Shown: in pieces, positions 1-11,441 of the stretch
Numbering within the stretch: the stretch's first letter is position 1
How the letters are laid out: the number at the start of each line of letters is the position of its first letter
NCBI GenBank assembly: GCA_910592005.1
Contig: CAJVPP010000738.1
Coordinates: forward strand, 1-26,908
DNA length: 26,908 nt
Reading direction: 5' to 3'
DNA from: Funneliformis mosseae
Lineage: Eukaryota; Glomeromycota; Glomeromycetes; Glomerales; Glomeraceae
Program-made: the position numbers and the translations under genes
Notes under the pieces: generated by a model
The model's database searches: none
What the model was told of the DNA's origin: nothing
What the model saw: the letters and a program-made list of their open reading frames with translations, nothing else

Positions 1-540
1 TAAGGTAATATACTATAAAAATTTAACCAAATAAAGTTTATATATTACACATTAATATAAAGCAAAAATCTTGATTTCGGTCAGAAGGTCTGAGAACCTC
101 ATTTTCCTAGCAAAGAACCCATATTATAGTTAAATTTTTAAATAAAAAATTTAATAGAAAAAAATTTTAAAAGAATATATAAAATAGCATAAAATAACTA
201 ATATAATTAAATTATATAATTAAAAATAAATCATTTTAATTTATATTAGTTAAAATAATTCAAATTAATTAAAAATTAAATTTAAACTAAATTTATATAA
301 AATTTTTTAATTTCTAATTACTTTAATTTATTTAAATTAGATAAATATAAATTTAATATAATAATTGGTAGAAATATCATATTTTAATCACAGAAGTTGC
401 ATAAAATAGTAAATTTAATTATATTGCTGATTATTTTTTATAATAAAATGTACTGCCAAATTTCACTAAGCTATATATAAAATCTTATTTCTTCCTTGTA
501 ACAGGTTATTTGCATATAATAAACATTAAATAGTGAGTTC
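1..540. other. AT-rich gene-free left edge
   Basis: No reading frame of any length is open here and no RNA gene is recognisable. The stretch is mostly runs of A and T. The only less AT-rich patch is around 70-120 (GGTCAGAAGGTCTGAGAACC and the bases after it), which I could not identify. It is likely flanking or terminal sequence of the decayed repeat gene that follows. Confidence 0.6.
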
Positions 541-599
541 TGAAGAAGGTTAGTTAATATATTATTAAAGTAATATTTATAAGTTTGTTTTGTTCAATC

Positions 600-3500
600 T
601 GAAGCCTAAAGTAATAGATTTCAGCTATTAATATTATAGAAATTGCAGCTTTAAACTTTAGTAATGATGCTGATTCTACATCTTTTTCAACTTCATTTTT
701 ATATTACGAAATATATAGCATTTTAACTGACACATCTAAGGCTAATAGTAATACTTATAATGAGAACCTTACAAATAATAATGCTATATTTGAATTACTT
801 CTTATCAATTTTCAATCTGATAAAGACTTACTTCAAGAAATGATAAAATTAATAGCAGGTAATTAATACATATGTGAATATACTCTTTTATATAAATAAT
901 TATTATTAACAATATATTAAAAATCTTTAGATAATAATAATGATGATAGTATCTTTGAATATAATTTTGATAAGATAGAAAAGAATTTAAATGATTATAT
1001 CACTGAAAAAAATCAGAATTTTTGTAAGAAAAAAACTGATGAAATTATTGAATACAATAAGCATAATGTAACAAAAATAACAAATTAAAATAATAATAAT
1101 AATGATAAAAAAATCAATCTTAATTTTCCTGTTTCTTCTTTATTTCCCTCTTTACTTTTCCCTTCTTCTTCACCACCTTTTCCATTAACACCTTGTGTAA
1201 TCATTGAGCATATTGAAGGTATTATTCAAAGATGTAATTTAATATATAAATTATAAAAGTTATATAATCTTTATGGAATATAATAAATAGATCAAATGCA
1301 GTTCAACAAGTAAATGGTGACTATACTAAATTGGAGTTTGCAATTCTCATTTTTATTTGATAAAAACTAACTCCATAAAAATTTTGATAAACAATTAAAA
1401 AAATAAACTTATCTATGATTCAAAAATAAAATGTATTAGATGTAGAAATTTTGTAACATTTTTTAGCTGAGGAAAAGGATATAAGAATCATTTATAGTTA
1501 ATAGATAGTCATAGGATTCAAGTTCCTTGCAATAGACTATTATATTGTGATGCATTGAGAAACTATTTTACTCTTTGTCAACATACTTATGATGATACTA
1601 AAAGACTATGATGTATTTGTTGTACTTGTTATAAAGAGTTAGGAGGATACATTCATAGACGTTTAGAATGAAGTCAAAGAAAAAATTGTATTAAAAATAA
1701 ATTGTATAATGAAAATACTAGTAAAGGACTTGAATTTATGCACAATAGCTTAATAAGATTGCAAAATCAGCTGATAAATCAAAAAAAATCACAATTTTGA
1801 AAGCAGTAATCAATTCACTTATTTCTTTTATTTCTTAAGAATCTTTTTCAAATAGTATTACTATTAATGAAATTTCAACACAGTCCATAAGTCTATTTAT
1901 AATTAAAGTATTATTTTTTGATACATTTCAGATACAAAAAAATAATTTAGAGAGATCAATTAAAAGTGAAAGGAAGTTGAAGATTATTATTTTTTAAGAC
2001 ATCAGATTAGAGTAAAATTATGTAAATCACATAATGAAATAAAAGAAAAAAAAGAATTATTAGAATCGCCAACATCAATTTTTAAATATTATAAGGCATT
2101 TTCATTATTTCTTTCTGAAATTTTCATTGGTATAATTTATAAAATTTTTTTAAAAAAAAACTATAATTAGTAATTTTCAAAGAAAGCATCGAAAAATACC
2201 AACAAAACAAATACCTGAATTTAAAATTCTCAAAATTGTTACTTTTTTTATATCAGTTTTAATTAGAATGACTTTTCCTTCATATAGAATATGGTTAACA
2301 GATATTCTAGCTAGTTTAAAACGTAAATCAAAATTAATTACAATTATATCAACTTTTAACAATTTGAAATATTACCAGTTATACTGAATGTCATAAATGA
2401 ATTCAAGAAAAATATGAATGAATAATATTATATCAAAATAATATTTAATCAAAAGGTCAAATATATGAAATTTGGCAGTGATTGATAATATAGACTTTAA
2501 ACAAAAATCCTTTACTTTTGGTAATATATATGATATAATACAAGGCAATTCTCATGCAATTTTACGAATAGCTTTTCAATTAAATATACCAATTTTTGAA
2601 ATGAGAAAGAGATTAATTTGAATGAAAATACTCATCTTTTTGATATGAATTCAAAAATACAGTATGCTTTTAATATATTTCAAAAAATGTTTGAAATTAT
2701 TAGATATAAAAAGTGATAATAATGGTCAATTAATATATAATAAAGATTTTGATACGGAAGTAATAAAAAAACTATTACCTGAATTTAAATATGGTTATTA
2801 AGAACCTTTATCATATATAATTATTTTAGAATCAGAAGAAAATCTAAATTCTGATGATTCTATTTTAGAAGCTGCAAAAATATATATGAATAATTTTGAA
2901 TTAAATGAAAAAGAGTATTTCGATATTGTTGTAGACAAAGCTATTTTTTATCGTTTAATAAAAGTTAAAGCTCAATAGTCTTATTTATGACTATTATTAA
3001 GATAGTAGCATACTTTTAAGGATTTTTATTTTATTTTACTTGTATTATTTTCTAATTAAATTTTGCTTATCAATTAGGTATGCATTTTTTAGATAAATTA
3101 GAATCTGCTATTGATTATCAATTAACTGCTTATGTTTTAGATCTTTTATGAATAACAATAGGAATTGCAATCAATATCTATATAGAAAAAAATATTCAAA
3201 TAAATCAAATAATAGACAGAAATAATGATTCTCATATTTTTCTAAAAACATGGTACTTATATTATTATTGAACTGGAATTTGAAAGGCTTATTGTATTAG
3301 AATATAAATTAGTAATCATAATTTATAACAAAATACTCTTATTGTTGCTGCTCCTCTTTTTTCAAGTGCTGGTAAATCTAATTATGCAACTGCTATTATA
3401 CAATATCTTTCTCTTTTAAAAAAATTTTCAATTTTAAATGAAAAATTACAATATATTAGTTCATTTAAAATATCTAATTCTTCTAATAATACTGAAAATA

Positions 3501-4280
3501 AAAATTCAAAATATAATTGTTTTAGTTTTGATGAAGCTTTAAAAATATTTGATATATAATTTATTAAACAAAATATAACTGGTAACATTATTGATAATAT
3601 AATTCTTAAAATAAATATCAAAGCTGCACAATTGAAAGGAAAAAAATTAATTTGCTATTAAGTAAATATTTGAAAGATACTATTATTTTACAAAGTTCTC
3701 AGATTATTAATACATATAAAGAATCTTTATAGGTATTAATAGAAAATTTGATGACTATTTTTGATATAGAGGATCCTTTATCTCATTTAATCTTTTATGA
3801 AATGAAATCACCTGAATTACATAAAATAGGATATGAAAAGTTAATTGTATGTTATAAGAATGAATTTATATGAATACAAACAATTTTTCGTCAAGAAGTT
3901 TTACAAAGTGAAATAAGAAATACTACTGGATAACAAGTATTAAAAGTTTGTAAAATGAAATATAAAGATTATTTTACTTAAAATAAAATAGATAAAGAAA
4001 AAAAACGTAAATATAAAAAATGAAAAGTAAAGATTAACCACTTAAACAGGATCAATTAACCAAAAAAAGAAAGACTTTTTTTCATGAAAAAGAAATCTTA
4101 GAAAAATTACTCATCTATAAGATCAAAATTTCCAATCAAGTATATTAAAAAATTGAACAGTTATTAGAAGTAGAATGGAATAAGAAAAGGATTTAGAGTT
4201 AGTAAAATTATCATATTAAGAAATCCAAATAGAAAAAATTACATTTTTATTATCTATTGCTATTATAAAGATAAAATAAT
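600..4280 (+). pseudogene. Decayed repeat-type (probably transposon-derived) gene
   Basis: Long stretches of sensible protein can be read on the plus strand but are broken by many stops and frame changes. Examples are about 640-855 (a segment ending LLQEMIKLIAG), 930-1230, 1505-1800 (Cys/His-rich, with CICCTCYKELGG), 2475-2600 (VIDNIDFKQKSFTFGNIYD), 2850-3000, 3090-3240 and 3650-4020. An intron appears to run from a GTAATT donor at about 860 to a TTTAG acceptor at about 929 and joins two open segments. The stops sit where Gln or Trp would fit: TGA at 1609, 1669, 2988 and 3149, TAG at 2976 and 3003, TAA at 2799. That is the pattern of C-to-T and G-to-A change. I recognise the general look of a large uncharacterised Rhizophagus repeat family but cannot name a function. 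No coding capacity remains. The ends are approximate. Confidence 0.7.
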
Positions 4281-4289
4281 ATATTTTAA

Positions 4290-6440
4290 TTAATAAATTT
4301 ATAATAAAAATAATTGAAATACATTGATATATTAATATATATAAAAATATAATTTATAATTTCTTAAAATTACTATTTAAATAAATTTTTTTGTCTATAA
4401 AGGTTAACAAAAATAATAAAAAAGCAGATACCTAAGTCATTATTTGAACATTTTTATATATTTAACTATTCAATTTTGAACATAAATACAAAAATATAAT
4501 CAAGCTTTAAAACATAATTTTTTTTCACAAAGAGGTTTTCTTTGAAAAAATTTATAAAAATATGTAAAATAGAAGTTAAAAAATCAATTTTAGTCATAAA
4601 TTGAATAAGTATATTGAAGTTTAATCATGTAGCTTATAACAAAACTTTTATTATATTATGTTATATAAGATTGTTAATTAAAGATCAATAATTCTTTTAA
4701 CATTTTCACTAATTGATAAAGTAGCTTAAGATTGATTTTAATTAGTCAAATAAATATTATAAATATAGGTTAAAATTTAATCATATTTTATTTAATTTAA
4801 ATCTTTAATAAATATTATTAAATAGAATTTATATATAATTAATATCATAAAAAATGTAATAAATACTAATTCAACTTGATAAAAATTGATATTTAAATTT
4901 ACTAAATAATTTTATTTAGTAATTTTTTGATTTAACTAATAATATATAAATTATAAATTAGGTTATAAATAATAATTAGATTATATTTTTAATATAAAGT
5001 TATAATTAGATTATATTAATATAATAATATTATAAAAATATACTTAATTTAGTAATGTATCTGAAAAATTAGAAGATATTAGAATTTACTAATTTTTTTA
5101 ATTTTAACTTTTTCAATATTAATAGATTTTTATTGAAAGCTTTTAATTAATTAATCATCTTTAAAATTTAAATATATTATCATTCAAAATCTAATAATAA
5201 TTAGATTATTTTTTTTAAAATTATGCTTTATAATAATATATTAAATAATATTCAAATATGATAAATAATAAATGCTTAATTCTAAAATTAAAAATATATT
5301 TATTTTAAAAAAAAGTTAATAAAAGAAGAATTTACCTTTAAAAGAATATTTTAATAATTTCTTATTTATTTTAAAGAATAAAAAATTTGTTTTTAAAAAA
5401 GATGAAAATAAGTAATAAAATAAGAATTTATATTTAAAGAATTTTAATAAACTTTTAAAAGAAAAATTATTTATTTCAAAAAATGAAAATTTGCTTTTAA
5501 AAATTTTATATAAATATTATGTAAAAAATTTATTTATTTAAAAAATGAAAAAATTGCTTTTAAAAAATTAATAAATAAAAGAAAAAACTTTAAAAAAATA
5601 ATTTAATAAACTTATTTTAAAATGTTTGAAAAAAAATGTTTTAGATTTAAATTAAAAGAATAATTAAAGTAAAAAAAAATAAATAATTAAAATAAATAAA
5701 AAATAAAAAGAAATTAATTTGCTTTAATTAATTGAATTAAATTTTATTAAATCAGATCATAAATCAGATTTAATTTAATATTAATCTGAAAACCTATTGA
5801 ATATTTTAAAAAAAATATTATGTAATTATTATAAAAGTATTATTATTAAATAATAATGATCATTTATAAAAAATTAAATGTAAAATCTGAATTTATTTAT
5901 TAAAAAAATAATATTTAATTTATAAAATACAAAAAATTTTTTTCTTGGTAATTTCCTTCTTTTTACTGTAAAGATTCATCTTATTAAACTATTAAAGTTT
6001 CTTTAAAATAAAAGATGATTATTTAATATATAAGAAATAGTGTATATTGAAAATTATCATATATTTTATGTAAATTACATATAAATAAAAATTTTAATGT
6101 ATTTGATTTTTTTAAACTTTTTTATTATTAAAAATAATGTTAATTTATTAATATATAAATTTTTCAAATTTGATAGAAAATTTAAAACAAACTAGGTTTA
6201 ATTTTTATTTTAAAAAAATTATGTTGAAATTTACTATAGCAATATTATTTTTTAAAATAAGAGCTTTACTTGTACAACTATATTTTAAGAATACCATATT
6301 TATAACCTTTTAAAAATCAAAAATGATGTTATTTTAAAATAACTGATATATTGAAGAAATTTTGATGCAACAAGTATCTTTTCTATTTCAACTTATATTT
6401 TTAACTTTATTGTACTTTTTCAATATCTATATATTTAACA
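4290..6440. other. Gene-free AT-rich, CpG-free tract
   Basis: About 2.1 kb with no credible gene on either strand. It is made of A/T runs with short recurring words such as TTATAATTAGATTAT (about 4960-5030) and AAATCAGAT (about 5750-5770). By eye I found no CG dinucleotide between about 4010 and 6470. This resembles old, deaminated repeat DNA, but no element can be named. Confidence 0.6.
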
Positions 6441-6520
6441 TTATATAAGTAAGAAAATTCTAACTTTACACGGATGACAATGATAAACTTAGTATAAGTT
6501 CGGAGTTAGTCATAAATATA

Positions 6521-6590
6521 AATGGCTATTCGTCACCTCTGCGTTTCGTTTTTAACAAATAATGTTATTGGTCACCCTTATGTTTCACGT
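6521..6590 (+). repeat. Diverged direct repeat of about 29 bp
   Basis: Two related copies, 6521-6549 and 6561-6590, share the order ATG, TATT, GTCACC, then GTTTC and CGT. They lie at the point where the CpG-free tract ends. Function unknown. They could be the edge of a small repeat or a regulatory duplication. Confidence 0.4.
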
Positions 6591-7762
6591 AAACCATTCA
6601 TATTTTGAATTGGTTTTTCGAAAAAGGAAAAAAAAAAACGCCAAAAATAAATAAATTTCAGAAATCATGGGAGGGAAGTTACTCAATTCCTTGTTTTAAA
6701 ATAATGATAATATCACTTTTTTGGATATTTTAATATTTTATTTATAACTGTGTAACCCTAAGTTGCCCCGTTTATTTAATCTTATCTTTAGATCCTTCAG
6801 GTGGTAGCTTGAAACCACGTGCCTCCAGTTTTAATAAATCAAGTAATAAATAAATTAATTTTGCTTTATTAATTTTATTTTATTTTTTTTTTCAAGGATA
6901 CGATCACATTCTCTTGGAAAGCGATTGCTATAATTACTTGCTATTTTTGAGAAACGCGTGAAATTACTTAGTCGGTAAATATTTTATCAAATTTTATTTA
7001 TACATTTGAATTGATGATGATGATGATCCAAAATTCATTGATTTGAATTTCCAATTTCAAAAGAACTCCAAAAATGGGTACATCGTCTCGTTATTCGCGC
7101 ATCACGTGCTCTGATCACCGATAAAATTGTTTCATCACCGAAAACGATCTCTCGTCCTAAAAATAACCTAATGTGCAATCTCGGAGTTATGAATCATGAC
7201 GCGTAATTGCAAAAAAGTAAGATAATAGCCGCCACACAAAAGGAACATGGCGTGCAATTACATGTGGCGTTCATCACGGATTTTCTGATTTTACACCCGT
7301 TTCTGCTTTTGAAACAATGAAAAAAAGGAAATTTTTTTATCGTAAATCCGTGTTCTGGCCTTTCATTGAAACTTTTCTATATTTCACTGAATTGGTAGTT
7401 TATCTCGGAGAATTATCTCCTGCATCACAAGAAACATTTTTGGTGTTTATTTTTAGATGATAAGAACCAAAATATGACACCATGAATGCATTAAACAAGA
7501 ATTTAAGTATGCGGGTCATTATCAAAAACAATCGTATATTCGTTCATTAATTGTGACATAAATCTATTGTTTTTTTCGGTACATAATTTTTTTTTTTTTT
7601 TTACCGCCAAAATCTATTTTATCAAATTTTTTTAATTCAAGGTGCCGCAGTTATTTCTAATTGCAGAAACAAAAAAATACCTTTTTTAAATTTTTTTTTT
7701 AAATTTTTTTTTTTATGCATTGAACCAATCATTTTAACTGTAAATTTCAACATCACATTAAG

Positions 7763-7820
7763 GATCGTCACACTAAATGCTTATAATTTCTCTGAGATTT
7801 CTCAGAGTTGTTTGACGATC
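7763..7820. repeat. Nested inverted repeat
   Basis: An outer pair GATCGTCA (7763-7770) and TGACGATC (7813-7820) encloses a perfect inner pair CTCTGAGA (7790-7797) and TCTCAGAG (7800-7807) with a 2-nt centre. It could be a binding site for a dimeric protein or a fold in a transcript. Chance cannot be excluded for either half alone. Confidence 0.5.
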
Positions 7821-8863
7821 AAATGCCAAGAAATGGAAATTTCCAACCTTCTAAAATCAATAATTTTATCATATAATATTACTCAATTTGGGAGAACATA
7901 ACAATTTTTTTATCATTTTTATGTGACAATATACAAATTGTGTACCACCGGCTAAACTCAATTTTTTATGACACCAATGAAATTTTAGGGAGAACAATGT
8001 TCATAAAACTTTGTGATGAATAAAAATGGGCGATCACAACCCAAATATATTTCATTACCAAATAGGTAAAAACCTTCAGGGTTCATTGACCAAGGCAATG
8101 TAAAAAAGATCTTTCTTTTGTTTTTTTATTTAGCAACACCTTCGATCATTTACTTAATTGTCATTTCTAAAAAAGTAATCGAATTTCAAGCGCACACATC
8201 ATCAAATGTTCTTAACGCGAGCATTAAAATCGTGTTTGCCTCAACTCCGTCATCTCCATTGATTTTGGTTACTTTTGAATAAAAATTATTTGTTCAAAAG
8301 ATTGTTATTGTTGTAATTTAACGATTACTTAATCCGTACAGTTATACACGTGTCAGGAACAAATTAGAAATCAAGAGAATTTGAACACGTAAGTTCAGCA
8401 AAAATGGCACAGTTTAAATATGACAAATATGGCAAGTTCGTCAAAGAGACGATATTCCGGTCATGTGTCAATAATAATAAATTGATGTGTTATGTAATTT
8501 ATCAAAAAAATATATATGTCATATAAAAGTGATAAAAGTGATATATCGATTTTAAAGTAAAAGTATAAATAATTTATATTACCCGGTAAAAGGGAATCGT
8601 TAGAGAAGTACGGAGAAAATCCATCAGCCTTATAAGCTGACATTGTAATTGTCTTGTTAATTTGACAAAATGTTAATGTATCATATACGTCCGGATATTT
8701 GATCCAATCCTTATAAATAAGCTTTTTGCAACATGAGAAAAATTTTGAGAAATCATCGTTTCTAGTTGCATGCTTTAACTGTTAATACACCATTTTAGTT
8801 TGTTTTTTTCACTTAAATCATCCGAAACCAAAGACCCTCTTTTTATTCGCTTCCGATAAAGAA

Positions 8864-9571
8864 ATGGTGTATAACCAGCAGCAACGAGGATACCACGTTT
8901 TTTACGCGAATGAAGGTTATGATAGGACAAGCTCTATCTATACCGTTTCGTCTAATGTTTCCATGATTCCGCCGTCGCCACCGGAACCAAACGTACCGAT
9001 TCGCATCGATACTTACGAAAGGGATGAACAAATTGTATATTCTTCGAACTACAAGTTCACCCTTGGAATCGAAGAACTCATTGTTAACTCCACCACTTCT
9101 CGGAGAGCAACCCGAGGTAAAAGATCCGAACCGCCACGTCCTCAAAACTCTTATATACTTTATTTGAGAGATACAACCGCAAGGATCAAAAAAGACCCGG
9201 AGTTTATCAAGGAACCCACAAAAAGGATGACAAAAGTCATAAGCAAAATGTGGAAAAATGAGATACAAAGCGTCAAAGACGTATTTGAAGCATTGGCCAA
9301 CCTGGCGAGGAAACGACACTTGAAAAATTATCTGGGTTACCAATACAAACCAAGAAAATCAATGAAAAAAAAATCTGTCAATGAACAAACCCTTCTTTCG
9401 ACAAGCATTCCTACCCCTGCGACTTCGGTATCTAGTTCACCGACATTACAAAACCTAGATTTGAATAGCATATTTGATTTGGATTCATACTACGACAATT
9501 CAAGTCATGATTCACATGTCAATTACGTCAGCCCATTAGCTGTTCATAAAGATCCTTCGAACGCTTTTTAA
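8864..9571 (+). CDS. MATA-type HMG-box protein, copy 1 of 5
   Basis: Predicted nuclear DNA-binding protein of 235 residues, from one uninterrupted exon. The HMG box spans about residues 89-163. It begins with PPRPQNSYILYLRD, has the helix-2 tryptophan (KMWKNE, residues 129-133), and ends with YQYKPRK, the usual layout of mating-type (MATA) HMG proteins. The fifth box position that is usually Arg in YRRD is Leu here (YLRD). An N-terminal motif GYHVF (9-13), a PPSPPEPN segment and a conserved pre-box block DEQIV...NSTTSRRA (54-82) are shared with the neighbours. The C-terminal 65 residues are Ser-rich and probably disordered. The start is chosen because it puts GYHVF near the N-terminus, as in copies 2 and 3. 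MATA-HMG proteins are DNA-binding regulators, and in other fungi some determine mating type. The role of this copy is unknown. Confidence 0.9.
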   Translation: MVYNQQQRGYHVFYANEGYDRTSSIYTVSSNVSMIPPSPPEPNVPIRIDTYERDEQIVYSSNYKFTLGIEELIVNSTTSRRATRGKRSEPPRPQNSYILYLRDTTARIKKDPEFIKEPTKRMTKVISKMWKNEIQSVKDVFEALANLARKRHLKNYLGYQYKPRKSMKKKSVNEQTLLSTSIPTPATSVSSSPTLQNLDLNSIFDLDSYYDNSSHDSHVNYVSPLAVHKDPSNAF

Positions 9572-10370
9572 TCCGTGATCACCTTTCGATACCCTCTCAC
9601 ATTGCATTCGGTCAAAATTTATTGATTTTTCTTTTTTTTAAGATTTAAGTTTCGAATTATTTAAGATTTTTTTATGCGTTACCTTCCTTTATTAAGATAT
9701 TTTTTAAGAACATAAGCAAAAGCACATTTACGAGAGAAGAGAATTTTTTTTTTTTTATTTTCCCCCGATAAAAATATGCAAAGATTTATTTTTTTTTTTT
9801 TTTTTATAATAATAAAATATATAAGCATTTATGAAACAAATATGTTGTTTTTGTGAAAGCTAAAAAACATTTTTTTCTGTGCGAGGTGATTTACCTTAAT
9901 AATCCGAAACAGTACGTGTGATTCAATGTGATACCATCGATTTTGTCCATAAGTAAAGATAAAAAGCGCATTCATTCCCAAAATATATGAAAAAAAAAGG
10001 TTAATTAAAAAAATAAAAAAAGAATCAATAAATAAAAAAAAAAAACCTAGAAGTCGCATGACACAATGTAATCATAATAATCGAATCCTTAAAAAGAAAA
10101 CGGGATTCCTAAAAGAAAAAGGTTTTTTTATATTATGCAAAATGTATTAACAGTATTATGCAAATCTCCCAAAAAAATCACAAAAGCTTTTTTTTACTGC
10201 GTTACAGAAAATAGACAAAAGAAAAAAAAATACGATTTTTCTATAAATATATCCCAAGAGTTCCCCTAAATTGCACCGTTCAATTTTGGAGTTTGGATTC
10301 TTATAAAATAGAAAGAAATTCAAAAAAATCTCAAAGAAAAATTTCAAAAACTTTTTTTTTTCTCTCAAAA
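9572..10370. other. Spacer between HMG copies 1 and 2
   Basis: No gene. The first part carries the TTAAGATTT-type motif (about 9638, 9661, 9691) and a TTTTTATGCGTTACC word that recurs after copy 2. There are long T runs at about 9744 and 9787 and A runs at about 10034. The 50 bases before copy 2 end in a pyrimidine run followed by CAAAAATG, a plausible core promoter and leader. Confidence 0.6.
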
Positions 10371-11441
10371 ATGACTAGATCTAAATTAAACAACCCAATT
10401 AACCAACACCAAGGGTTTCACGTCTTTGAGGTTAATCAAGGCGGTAAATCCAACTTTGTCAGTTCAAACAACGAACTGGCACCCCCAAATCCCAACAGAA
10501 CGATTTCGCTTGGTAACACTTTAGACGATTATCAAATCGTTTCCAATTCGAACTATCCCTTCGCCCTCCCCCTAAGAGTTCTCATTGAAAATTCCAGTGA
10601 AACTCGCCGTGCAAAAAGGCAAGCAAAGAAGGGCATTTGTAAACCCCCGCGGCCTCAAAATTCGTTTATGTTATACCGTAGGCATTTGAGTGCGAAATTT
10701 AAGACTGAGAAAATGAAAGCAGCGGACCGTTCAAAGGATTTTGCCACCATGTGGAGAGAAGAGACTGAAGAGGTGAAAGTCCTCTTTACCGCTCTTGCCA
10801 GGGTAGCAACGGAACGACATAATGCGTTATACGAAGATTACAAGTATCGTCCGAACACTGCAAGAACAACAAAAGTAAAAGGCAGTAAAAACAGGAACAA
10901 AAAAGTCAAGAATGACGATGATTCCGATACTGATTTCATCCAAACGTCTGATTCTGAATTCGCTACCAATTCAGAACAGTCTTCACCGGGGTCCTCCTTT
11001 CTCGACGATCCTCGTTTCCCCATCGATGATTCTTCACCAACGAATTCTTTTCCCAACTTGGCCGATTACACAGATTCCTCTTTTCTCGAAAATCCTTATT
11101 TCCCCATCGATGATTCTTTAACAATGAATTCTTTTCCCAACTTGGCCGATTGCACCGATAATAATACCGTTTATCCGTACACCTTTGAACAACTTCTTCT
11201 TCTTCAATATTTTGACCAAGATCAATATACCAACGAAGAACCACCGTCCTCTGCTGAAGTGGAACCTTTTCAAGATATTACGTATCTTGAAGATACATAT
11301 TTGTCGTTTCTTCCAGAAGAAGATCGTGAAATTGTCGCCAGAAATCCTCTCTCACAACCAGAAGTTCCTTTCTTTGATATGGAACAAACCATACATCCTC
11401 TCTCACAAAATTCAGAATTTGATCAAACCGAGTTCATTTAA
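10371..11441 (+). CDS. MATA-type HMG-box protein, copy 2 of 5
   Basis: Predicted nuclear DNA-binding protein of 356 residues in one exon, the longest single-exon member of the array. The frame is open from an upstream ATG at 10293, but I choose 10371 because it has an A-rich context (AAAATG), starts MTRSK like copy 5, and puts GFHVF at residues 15-19 as in copies 1 and 3. The HMG box is about residues 91-162 (PPRPQNSFMLYRRH, MWREETEEVK, YKYRPN). Before it is the shared block DYQIV...NSSETRRA (53-81). After the box come a Lys-rich stretch (about 166-180) and a long Asp/Ser/Pro/Glu-rich tail that looks like an acidic activation region. The tail contains an 84-bp tandem duplication (residues 208-263). 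Target and partner are unknown. Confidence 0.9.
   Translation: MTRSKLNNPINQHQGFHVFEVNQGGKSNFVSSNNELAPPNPNRTISLGNTLDDYQIVSNSNYPFALPLRVLIENSSETRRAKRQAKKGICKPPRPQNSFMLYRRHLSAKFKTEKMKAADRSKDFATMWREETEEVKVLFTALARVATERHNALYEDYKYRPNTARTTKVKGSKNRNKKVKNDDDSDTDFIQTSDSEFATNSEQSSPGSSFLDDPRFPIDDSSPTNSFPNLADYTDSSFLENPYFPIDDSLTMNSFPNLADCTDNNTVYPYTFEQLLLLQYFDQDQYTNEEPPSSAEVEPFQDITYLEDTYLSFLPEEDREIVARNPLSQPEVPFFDMEQTIHPLSQNSEFDQTEFI
10992..11159 (+). repeat. 84-bp in-frame tandem duplication inside HMG copy 2
   Basis: Two adjacent 28-codon units, 10992-11075 and 11076-11159, encode the same pattern: SSFL, a Phe-Pro-Ile-Asp-Asp core, then NSFPNLAD. They differ at a handful of codons (for example DDPRFP versus ENPYFP). 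The duplication is in frame and recent enough to be read directly. It lengthens the acidic tail. Confidence 0.9.

Larger units (their letters stand above)
6450..8863. other. 2.4 kb gene-free region upstream of the first HMG gene
   Basis: Composition is clearly less AT-rich than to the left and CpG is common. No coding region is supported. CACGTG hexamers occur at about 6826, 7104 and 8347. A nested inverted repeat lies at 7763-7820, a short GAT repeat at about 7012-7027, and T runs at about 7590 and 7690-7710. The only open frame with a good start context is a 40-codon frame at 8404, which I do not accept as a gene. The region probably contains the promoter of the first HMG gene. Confidence 0.5.

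Noticed and set aside
2177..2362. 61-codon minus-strand open frame
   Set aside because: Low-complexity AT-rich frame within the decayed repeat gene, with no recognisable motif.
1600..3160. TGA read as Trp, suggesting an alternative (mitochondrial-type) genetic code
   Set aside because: TAA and TAG also interrupt the same frame where Gln would fit, and the frame is shifted in places. Decay of a nuclear repeat explains all of these. The intact genes to the right use TGG for Trp and TGA as a stop.
3382..3621. 79-codon minus-strand open frame
   Set aside because: It is the antisense of a protein-like segment of the decayed repeat gene, which reads better on the plus strand. It is rich in Ile/Leu/Phe as expected for AT-rich antisense.
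8404..8526. 40-codon plus-strand frame beginning MAQFKYDKYGKFV
   Set aside because: Good start context, but short, not recognisable and without a convincing splice donor to extend it. Could be an upstream ORF of HMG copy 1, but this is not supported.
8843..9343. 166-codon minus-strand open frame
   Set aside because: Antisense to HMG copy 1, whose plus-strand product has a clear HMG box.
10963..11244. 93-codon minus-strand and overlapping plus-strand frames in HMG copy 2
   Set aside because: Shadows of the real frame. They show the same 84-bp duplication only because the DNA is duplicated.
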